A stretch of DNA of 12,024 nucleotides from Coemansia sp. RSA 922 (taxonomy: Eukaryota; Kickxellomycota; Kickxellomycetes; Kickxellales; Kickxellaceae), in contig JANBQS010000785.1 of assembly GCA_027577415.1 (NCBI GenBank), positions 1-12,024 on the forward strand, given 5' to 3'. Shown piece by piece: positions 7,673 to 12,024 of this stretch. The position numbers and the translations under genes were made by a program. Position 1 is the first letter of the stretch; each line of letters starts with the position of its first letter. Under the pieces are notes generated by a model. It was not told where the DNA came from. It was given only the letters and a program-made list of their open reading frames with translations, and searched no databases.

Positions 7673-7887
7673 GCTACGCCAGCGTAGCTCCCCAGATACT
7701 TTATACGTGGGTGTTACAACCGGGTAACAGTAATGATAAGACTCGGCCCAAGTCTGACGAACTGTGAGCGCGTTTGGAATGCTCAGAATATGCAGTCTGT
7801 TAGCCGCTCGAAATAGGGACGAGAGGGATGTGAGGGAGCCAATTAAGCGCGTAAGGGAGCAGTAGTCAAAGTGTTTAATGTGACTAC
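7673..7887. repeat. Series of four perfect inverted repeats
   Basis: Four perfect stems occur in 215 bp: GCTACGC-ca-GCGTAGC (7673-7688, 7 bp), TGTTAC/GTAACA (7712-7729, 6 bp, 6-nt loop), AGACT/AGTCT (7739-7755, 5 bp, 7-nt loop) and GTAGTCA/TGACTAC (7862-7887, 7 bp, 12-nt loop). Single stems of this size are expected by chance in a kilobase, but the first three follow one another closely and could be part of a folded RNA. Confidence 0.3.
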
Positions 7888-8201
7888 GTAAAAGGTGAGG
7901 GCGAGAATACTAATTATTTAGGAGAAAGAAAATAAGGCTATTTGCGAGAGATAAAAAAAAAAGAGAGACATGTCAATGACGTTGAAGAGGTAGCTAGGAG
8001 TGTTTGTTTTGTTTGCAATACAATGCAATAGAAGCGGCAACTGTAACTTGGCTCCGACTGTGCAGGTGTTGCTCTGACATCCGCCGGCAGTCCAGCCGCA
8101 TGGAAAAGTAGGGGGATGCAACATGGCAGTAAACTCAGTCTGCAAATGACGTAGTCCACCGCTCCCAAATCCGGCATCCAAGCCAGTGGCCTGTATCGCC
8201 T

Positions 8202-8301
8202 GCTGTCCTGGTTTCGTGAAACCACGAAGTGGCTCGCTCACTTGACGCTACTGCGATCAAGTTCAGCATCGCTGAGCCAACAGCGGCAGACAGTAGACAG
8301 C
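8202..8301. ncRNA. Candidate structured RNA element (strand undetermined)
   Basis: Stems can be drawn that nest without conflict. GCTGT (8202-8206) pairs with ACAGC (8297-8301). Inside are GGTTTC-gt-GAAACC (8210-8223), AAGTG/CACTT with a 7-nt loop (8227-8243), and CTACTG (8248-8253) with CAGTAG (8291-8296) enclosing TCAGC-atc-GCTGA (8263-8275). Together they make a multibranched fold with helices stacked end to end. The block has no protein features. It could be a snoRNA-like or other non-coding RNA, or chance. No known RNA family was recognised. Confidence 0.22.
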
Positions 8302-8405
8302 CGTCAGCAGACGCGGGCATATACACTGGAAAACATTTAAAGGTAAAGAGAATAGCTATTGAAGCAACAGTAGTAGTAAATGAAAAGGTGTAAGTGGATG
8401 TTTGC

Positions 8406-9101
8406 TCAGTTAAAGAACTTGCGGTTAGGCGACTGTCCAAACAGGATGTTGCGTAGCTGTGGCAGCATCCGGTCGGACGACAGATCCAGACGTGCCTGGA
8501 GTGTGTTATCAACGCTAATCCGGTCGTTCAATGCCGATACACGTACACCGCCCAAGACGCTATCAGTCAGCGGCGATGCCTCGACAACTGTGGCTCTGAC
8601 TGTCTTTCCGGTCTTCTCCTTATAGGCCACGACTGCCTGCTCAACCGCACGCTTAATCAGTGCCGTATCGGCCTTACGGCCGCGAACGTTAACTGTCTCG
8701 TCGTTGAGCTGGACAAAAGCCTGTACGCACAAGTAAACCAACAGCTCCAGGTATTTTTCTTCGTCCTGTGGAACGCTCTTCATCGCCTCTTGTGCATCGC
8801 TAAACACAGACTCTAGCATCTCCTGCCGCGCCTGGAGAACTTGCAAACGCGACTTGTTGATAAGCGTCGACGTCAGGATCCGCTGTTTGACCTCGGCCTG
8901 CTTCACCTTGCGCTGAAATTGCTCTTCGACATTGATAGATTCCTGCCGTACCAGTTTGGCCTTTTCAATGTTGAACTCCTCATCGGCCTTGACCTTGATT
9001 TCGCGAGCCTTCTCCAATGCCTCTTGTCGGATGAACGCTACCATCTTGTTCATCTCAGAGTACACCTCCTCGTCATTCATAGGGCGGGTAGCAGTTGACA
9101 T
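8406..9101 (-). CDS. VMA4: V-type proton ATPase subunit E
   Basis: Subunit E forms, with subunit G, the peripheral stalks that hold the V1 catalytic head to the Vo membrane sector of the vacuolar proton pump. This 231-residue protein matches the family in length and ends. It has an N-terminal helix with NDEEVYSEMNKMVAFIRQEA (9-28), a long charged coiled coil to about residue 105 that pairs with subunit G, and a globular C-terminal domain that includes GGVRVSALNDRISVDNTLQA (184-203), the family's glycine-rich strand and NTL motif, and finishes with SPNRKFFN. I start at ATG 9101 and not at the in-frame ATG 9200, because the extra 33 codons are the pyrimidine-rich leader read as Phe/Ser. No intron is seen. 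It is 172 bp from the stop of the upstream RING gene on the same strand, with its own leader. Confidence 0.96.
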   Translation of the reverse strand: MSTATRPMNDEEVYSEMNKMVAFIRQEALEKAREIKVKADEEFNIEKAKLVRQESINVEEQFQRKVKQAEVKQRILTSTLINKSRLQVLQARQEMLESVFSDAQEAMKSVPQDEEKYLELLVYLCVQAFVQLNDETVNVRGRKADTALIKRAVEQAVVAYKEKTGKTVRATVVEASPLTDSVLGGVRVSALNDRISVDNTLQARLDLSSDRMLPQLRNILFGQSPNRKFFN

Positions 9102-9139
9102 TCTAGCAAGTGATGCTTTAAGCGATGTAGTTAAACGAG

Positions 9140-9167
9140 AAAAGGAAAAGGAAAAGGAAAAGAAAAG
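9140..9167. repeat. AAAAGG hexamer repeat in the VMA4 leader
   Basis: Three perfect AAAAGG units and a partial fourth lie 40-65 bp upstream of the VMA4 ATG. In the mRNA sense this is a CCTTTT-type pyrimidine tract, like the leaders of neighbouring genes but more regular. Confidence 0.6.
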
Positions 9168-9273
9168 TAAATTGGGGGTAAATGCAAAGTAGAAGAGCAT
9201 AAAAGATAAAGCTTTAAATTACTCCGACTACGTCAGTTCTGCTGCACGTCCTTTTGGGTGACAGATATTGTAT

Positions 9274-10182
9274 TTAGTAAAACAAAATGCTCATAAGGAT
9301 CATTGCCGCAAGCATCATCAGCACTCGCGACGCAAACGCTTGCTGTCCCACGGGCTGCTGGCTGGCGCCGGCGCCATTCGTTCCCATCGGCAGGTTACCC
9401 ATGTGTCCGGTCGAGAACGTCGAGAAGCCCATCAGCGCTGGCAGCAGTCCCAGCCCGCCAACAAACACCGCGCCGCCGCCGGCGCCACCACCAACTCGAC
9501 CCATGCCATGAAAGCTCCCGGGTACGCCAAACGGGTCAAATCCAAATAGCTGGTTGTGTTGTCGTGACGGAGGCGGTGGACGCTGGCCAGCTGGGCGATT
9601 CGGCAAGTTAGGATTGTGCCGTGGATCCTTCTCTTCTCGACCTCGGCCATATACTGGAATCACTTTGTCCTTATCACACCCGGCCTTACACACTGGGCAG
9701 GTAGCGCTGCGCTCCAGCCATTGCACTAGACACGACCAGCAGAACAAATGTCCACATATTGTCAGCACTGGATCCGTTGCCGTGTCAAAGCATATGTTAC
9801 AGCTGAACTCGTCGCCGCCATCTATGCTCCGTGTTGCTGCTTTATCACCAGCGGTATCGCTCTTTTTAGATGCCCCATGTTCTCCGCTACAGGCAGGTTC
9901 CTTGCCCTTGCCATTGCACTCGCGAGCCGTACTTTGTGCCAGCACTGCCTCGTTATCAACTATATCCTCGGCAGTACCGACCACTCGTCGCCGTTGACGC
10001 AGTTGTGTGTAGTTTGATTCGTCAGCTGATATATGTGATTCTGCTGCTTGCGTCAGCTCGCTATCCAAGCTCTCAATGGGGTCTGTGATATCGTGATGTG
10101 TGCTACCACTACGGCTAGAGCGAGGTGTTTCCTCGACCGAGCGCCGCTCATCAGCGCCAGTATCAACGGTAGAGTCCTCCAT
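9274..10182 (-). CDS. RNF5/RNF185-like tail-anchored RING E3 ubiquitin ligase
   Basis: The 302-residue protein has a classic C3HC4 RING at 128-165: C128, C131, C143, H145, C148, C151, C162 and C165, with SCNICFDTATDPVLTICGH as first half and CPVCKAG closing it. DKVIPVYGRG (172-181) directly after the RING is typical of RNF5/RNF185, which ubiquitinate misfolded membrane proteins at the endoplasmic reticulum with E2 enzymes. The C-terminus carries a Gly/Phe-rich hydrophobic segment (about 238-257) and a final membrane span (285-302, RVLMMLAAMILMSILFY), as in the family. The N-terminal 120 residues are polar and acidic and look disordered; this part is longer than in animal RNF5. I start at ATG 10182: the in-frame ATG at 10314 would place the TATA box inside the coding region. 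Confidence 0.9.
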   Translation of the reverse strand: MEDSTVDTGADERRSVEETPRSSRSGSTHHDITDPIESLDSELTQAAESHISADESNYTQLRQRRRVVGTAEDIVDNEAVLAQSTARECNGKGKEPACSGEHGASKKSDTAGDKAATRSIDGGDEFSCNICFDTATDPVLTICGHLFCWSCLVQWLERSATCPVCKAGCDKDKVIPVYGRGREEKDPRHNPNLPNRPAGQRPPPPSRQHNQLFGFDPFGVPGSFHGMGRVGGGAGGGAVFVGGLGLLPALMGFSTFSTGHMGNLPMGTNGAGASQQPVGQQAFASRVLMMLAAMILMSILFY

Positions 10183-10245
10183 GCCTAAATTCACGCAGTG
10201 CGTGTATACAGAGTCAAAAAGAGAAGCGAAACTGAATGAGACAAA

Positions 10246-10254
10246 TATATATAT
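10246..10254 (-). promoter_or_regulatory. TATA box of the RING ligase gene
   Basis: ATATATATA in the minus sense lies 64 bp upstream of the chosen ATG at 10182, followed by a T/C-rich stretch. It supports that start over the in-frame ATG farther upstream. Confidence 0.5.
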
Positions 10255-10484
10255 TAGTGCCGGAAAATAAAAATACAAAGTAGCAAGAAAGAGGAAGACG
10301 AGGCGCCGGGTCAAGCCAAGCCCTGCGCAAGCTCATAAAAGCAGTGCTGCTTCATACATACTAATCGATCAGCGGATCAACGATTGGCATTTAGTGGTGC
10401 GGGTTTGTGGAGTGCCCATTCGCAAGTTGCTGTCAGCGTCAGGAAATCGTCCTGCCCTTCTAGCTCACACATTATTTTTCAAAA

Positions 10485-10491
10485 TATAAAA
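10485..10491 (+). promoter_or_regulatory. TATAAAA, candidate RPL17 TATA box
   Basis: TATAAAA lies 368 bp upstream of the RPL17 ATG. That distance is odd for a simple leader but suits a gene with a leader intron of about 300 bp. A GTAAAT donor candidate is at 10533-10538. Confidence 0.4.
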
Positions 10492-10514
10492 GAGGTAATT
10501 GTCAAACCCGTGAC

Positions 10515-10591
10515 GATGGCCGCATCCATCACGTAAATCGCAACCACGATGGATACGAACTGACGATGGATGCGCGGACGCGATGGATGCG
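10515..10591 (+). promoter_or_regulatory. Repeated GATGGATGCG element upstream of RPL17
   Basis: GATGGATGCG occurs exactly at 10565-10574 and 10582-10591, as GATGGATACG at 10548-10557, and inverted (CGCATCCATC) at 10521-10530; a degenerate GATGGCCGC starts at 10515. The three direct copies start exactly 17 bp apart. They may be sites for a regulator of ribosomal-protein genes, or a decaying minisatellite. If the leader intron uses the GTAAAT donor at 10533, the three direct copies are intronic. Confidence 0.5.
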
Positions 10592-10786
10592 ATCCGATCC
10601 GATATGCGAAATCTCGAATCTGAAATTTGAATTTGCATTGACATTGACATTACGCGCTTTGCCCATCCTTATTCACTGATTCGAGAACTGCGCATTTGAT
10701 ATGACACCGACGACTGCGGTGGCAGCTGTGGAGAACTACGGCGCTCTTAACTTGTTTAGAGGACAACATTTAAATGCGCCAGCTTA

Positions 10787-10845
10787 TACTAACCCTTCAA
10801 CTTGCCTGTACATTTGTGTGCCACTCAATTGTGACCTGTCTTTAG
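10787..10845 (+). other. Branch point and acceptor of a probable 5'-UTR intron in RPL17
   Basis: TACTAAC (10787-10793) is the canonical fungal branch-point sequence. The first AG after it is TTTAG ending at 10845, 52-53 nt downstream, with a T-rich approach. The RPL17 ATG is only 14 nt after the splice site. Donor candidates are GTAAAT (10533-10538, giving a 313-nt intron) and GTAATT (10495-10500, giving 351 nt); neither is the perfect GTANGT. Leader introns are common in fungal ribosomal-protein genes. Confidence 0.55.
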
Positions 10846-10858
10846 GAGTAAATTACAA

Positions 10859-11416
10859 ATGGCGCGTTACTCTGCTACCCCCGCTAACGAGTCCAAGTCC
10901 GCCAAGTGCCGCGGCTCGTACCTGCGTGTTCACTTCAAGAACACGGTTGAGGCTGCCGCTGCCATCAAGGGCCGCAAGCTGTTGAACGCCGTCACCTACC
11001 TGAAGGACGTCCAGGAGCAGAAGCAGTGTGTCCCATTCCGTCGCTTCAACCGCGGTACCGGCCGTACCGCCCAGGCCAAGGCCTTCAAGACCTCGCTGGG
11101 TCGCTGGCCCGTCAAGAGCGCCAAGTTCCTGCTTGACCTCTTGAAGAACGTCCAGGCCAACGCCGAATCCAAGGGCCTTAACACCGAGGAGCTCGTCATC
11201 AAGCACATCGTCGTCAACGCCGCCCCCAAGCAGCGTCGCCGCACTTACCGCGCTCACGGTCGCATCAACCCCTACATGAGCAACCCTTGCCACATCGAGG
11301 TCATTGTCTCTGAGGAGGACAAGAACGTTGAGAAGGCCAAGGATGAGCGTGAGACCGTTGTGTTCCAGAACCGCAAGCAGCTTGCTGCCAAGCGCATCCG
11401 TGCCAGCCGCCAGTAA
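10859..11416 (+). CDS. RPL17: 60S ribosomal protein L17 (uL22)
   Basis: uL22 is a large-subunit protein whose hairpin loop lines the peptide exit tunnel. The 185-residue sequence is full length. It starts [20 protein letters not shown], continues with [18 protein letters not shown] (21-38) and [17 protein letters not shown] (58-74), and has the highly conserved tunnel-loop segment [15 protein letters not shown] (122-136) followed by [14 protein letters not shown] (137-150). Codons end mostly in C or G, much more than in the neighbours, which fits very high expression. The ATG matches the family start MARY. Splicing from the GTAAAT donor could in theory join a short upstream ATG in frame (10 extra residues), but the conserved family start speaks against it. 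The coding part has no intron. Confidence 0.98.
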   Translation: MARYSATPANESKSAKCRGSYLRVHFKNTVEAAAAIKGRKLLNAVTYLKDVQEQKQCVPFRRFNRGTGRTAQAKAFKTSLGRWPVKSAKFLLDLLKNVQANAESKGLNTEELVIKHIVVNAAPKQRRRTYRAHGRINPYMSNPCHIEVIVSEEDKNVEKAKDERETVVFQNRKQLAAKRIRASRQ

Positions 11417-11456
11417 ATTTTTTTCGTATTGTGAATTGTGACTGGTAGCAAGAATG

Positions 11457-11462
11457 AATAAA
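11457..11462 (+). terminator. AATAAA polyadenylation-type signal of RPL17
   Basis: AATAAA lies about 40 bp after the RPL17 stop, the right distance for a 3'-end signal. Confidence 0.5.
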
Positions 11463-11540
11463 TCCCGTTCTTACAAATGATTAAATGTTGCGGGAACGCC
11501 AAGCCCGAGAATATGAGGAATGTATGACATGGGGCGGCGT

Positions 11541-11550
11541 ATTGGCCAAT
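11541..11550. promoter_or_regulatory. Palindromic double CCAAT box
   Basis: ATTGGCCAAT reads as a CCAAT box on both strands, a good target for the Hap2/3/5 (NF-Y) complex. It is about 370 bp upstream of secreted protein 5 and about 125 bp after RPL17. Confidence 0.4.
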
Positions 11551-11679
11551 GGGCGCCAAATAGAAGCTTATCACTTGCCCTGACAATGACATCGCGCGCT
11601 ATAAATATAGCAAATAGACATCACCTGCAGCCGTGTTGCTGAATCTCTTCTCTCCTCGACGGAATCAGCATCGATGTTT

Positions 11680-11692
11680 CCCCCCCCCCCCC
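11680..11692. repeat. Homopolymer run of 13 C
   Basis: Thirteen C in a row lie in the upstream region of secreted protein 5. Such runs are rare, prone to length change by slippage, and can be sequencing or assembly errors in exact length. Confidence 0.8.
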
Positions 11693-11792
11693 AAAACTCA
11701 TCTTGTGTACCTGCCAAGCCGCCAACCTCCGTTTGCTTGTTTTCCGTCCGCCGCCACCAACTAGGGAACAATGACCACCCAACTAAAATAGA

Positions 11793-11810
11793 TATAAAAA
11801 CAGTATAAAA
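11793..11810 (+). promoter_or_regulatory. Two TATAAAA boxes for secreted protein 5
   Basis: TATAAAA occurs at 11793-11799 and 11804-11810, starting exactly 11 bp apart, about 110-130 bp upstream of the ATG at 11921. A strongly T/C-rich leader (11858-11912) follows. This is the clearest strong promoter in the window and suggests high expression. Confidence 0.65.
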
Positions 11811-11920
11811 GTGGACAGCGCCACGCCCTTTACTATTTTTCGCGTCAACACACTGCTCAGCTTTCTATTTCTTTTCACCTTTCCTCACCTTGCCTTTTTT
11901 TTAAACACTCTTTTGTAAAA

Positions 11921-12024
11921 ATGAACCCAAAGACTTTTCTCCTCGCCGTTCTTCCAGTCGTCGCTGTTGCTCAGAACAACCAAAATTTCCTTGACGACGT
12001 TGTCAATGGTATTGGCAGTGGCTT
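11921..12024 (+). CDS. Small secreted protein 5 (N-terminal part, cut by window edge)
   Basis: Only 34 full codons are visible. MNPKTFLLAVLPVVAVAQ is a signal peptide with likely cleavage around residue 17. The mature part starts QNNQNFLDDVVNGIGSG. The spacing of FL-D/N-D-hydrophobic after the cleavage site resembles secreted protein 1 (LGTFLNDIQTNI), so the two may be paralogues. The gene continues beyond the window, so length, any repeats and any GPI tail are unknown. Promoter features and the A-rich context before the ATG support the start. Confidence 0.75.
   Translation, partial: MNPKTFLLAVLPVVAVAQNNQNFLDDVVNGIGSG

Larger units (their letters stand above)
7321..8405. other. Long intergenic region with inverted repeats, no convincing gene
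   Basis: This 1085-bp stretch lies between two minus-strand genes. Next to the secreted-protein gene it has a T/C-rich leader in the minus sense (7346-7385). The left half holds four inverted repeats. A minus-sense T/C tract with a run of ten T (plus 7962-7971) lies near 7920-7975 and looks like the leader of, or a Pol III stop for, a minus-strand transcript. The block 8040-8320 appears GC-richer than normal spacers and contains nested stems. Short ORFs in it (up to 125 codons, minus) have no recognisable protein features. I saw no A/B-box pair of a tRNA and no match to U1-U6, 5S, SRP or RNase P core motifs as I know them. Confidence 0.5.
10183..10858. promoter_or_regulatory. Divergent region between the RING ligase and RPL17
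   Basis: This 676-bp region is shared by two divergent genes. Toward the RING gene there is a TATA box and a short leader. Toward RPL17 there is a TATAAAA, a repeated GATGGATGCG element, a direct GATCCGATCCGAT (10591-10603), three spaced ATTGAC/ATTAC copies (about 10636-10652), and the branch point and acceptor of a probable leader intron. A 94-codon ORF starting at 10701 overlaps RPL17 in another frame and is probably not coding. Confidence 0.6.
11417..11920. promoter_or_regulatory. Intergenic region between RPL17 and secreted protein 5
   Basis: This 504-bp region holds the RPL17 3' end and the promoter of the next gene. It contains a palindromic double CCAAT, a TATAAATA (11600-11607), a run of 13 C, two TATAAAA boxes and, in the last 60 bp, a T/C-rich leader. 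A 44-codon ORF from 11674 through the C run is not convincing. Confidence 0.6.

Noticed and set aside
7713..7755. Box C/D snoRNA (ATGATAA and CTGA)
   Set aside because: The C-like box is imperfect and only about 20 bp from the D-like box, too short for a C/D snoRNA.
7918..8512. Overlapping minus-strand ORFs of 95-125 codons in the long spacer
   Set aside because: Several frames are equally open, one overlaps the end of VMA4, and none shows a domain, repeat or convincing start; more likely non-coding.
9102..9200. 33-residue extension of V-ATPase subunit E
   Set aside because: A Phe/Ser-rich translation of the T/C leader; the family starts at the internal Met.
10183..10314. 44-residue hydrophobic extension of the RING ligase
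   Set aside because: It reads through the TATA box, so it is promoter and leader; the apparent membrane segment is an artefact of T/C-rich DNA.
10701..10985. 94-codon ORF overlapping the start of RPL17
   Set aside because: It lies in the probable leader intron and runs into RPL17 in another frame; open by chance in GC-rich coding DNA.
10853..11293. 146-codon ORF antisense to RPL17
   Set aside because: An antisense shadow caused by strong codon bias; RPL17 on the plus strand is certain.
11437..11444. TGTGACTG, the Homol-D ribosomal-protein promoter box
   Set aside because: It is downstream of the RPL17 stop, not in its promoter; probably chance.
11674..11808. 44-codon ORF through the 13-C run, about 70 bp after a TATAAATA
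   Set aside because: The frame depends on the exact C count and overlaps the next TATA boxes; no signal peptide or known motif.

Overview
The window is eukaryotic and almost certainly fungal. It carries intronless or nearly intronless genes on both strands, AT-rich intergenic DNA, TATA boxes followed by pyrimidine-rich leaders, AATAAA-type 3' signals, a TACTAAC branch point, and several short secreted or GPI-type proteins. An early-diverging fungus (Zoopagomycota/Kickxellomycotina-like) is my best guess, but that rests on an impression of the proteins and not on any computation.

Layout, left to right. (1) Positions 1-1001, minus strand: the N-terminal 333 residues of a chromatin-type protein with a Tudor/chromo-barrel-like domain, an acidic stretch, an AT-hook and the beginning of a second copy of the same module; its C-terminus lies outside the window. 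(2) A 755-bp divergent promoter region with a possible 27-residue membrane microprotein on the minus strand. (3) CDC37 (1757-3115, plus), the Hsp90 co-chaperone for kinases, tail-to-tail with RIC8 (3164-4729, minus), the chaperone/exchange factor of G-alpha subunits. (4) Positions 5141-7320: four short secreted proteins in a row (three with GPI-type tails, one with a Kex2 site), none recognised. (5) Positions 7321-8405: no convincing gene, but several inverted repeats and a GC-richer block that could fold as RNA. (6) VMA4, V-ATPase subunit E (8406-9101, minus), and a tail-anchored RNF5/RNF185-like RING E3 ligase (9274-10182, minus). (7) A divergent promoter with a repeated GATGGATGCG element and the 3' part of a probable 5'-UTR intron, then RPL17/uL22 (10859-11416, plus). 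(8) A strong TATA-containing promoter and the start of a fifth small secreted protein cut by the right edge.

How the genes relate: CDC37, RIC8, VMA4, the RING ligase and RPL17 are housekeeping genes without an operon-like link; at most CDC37 and RIC8 share a chaperone theme (kinase and G-alpha folding) and probably overlapping 3' UTRs. The accessory part is the small-secreted-protein block. In the three GPI-type members the only cysteine lies in or just before the C-terminal hydrophobic tail, so the mature proteins may be cysteine-free, unlike hydrophobins or CFEM proteins. I found no mobile element, CRISPR array, tRNA or rRNA, and no complete new multi-gene system. The best leads are the secreted-protein block, the duplicated Tudor module and the RPL17 leader.
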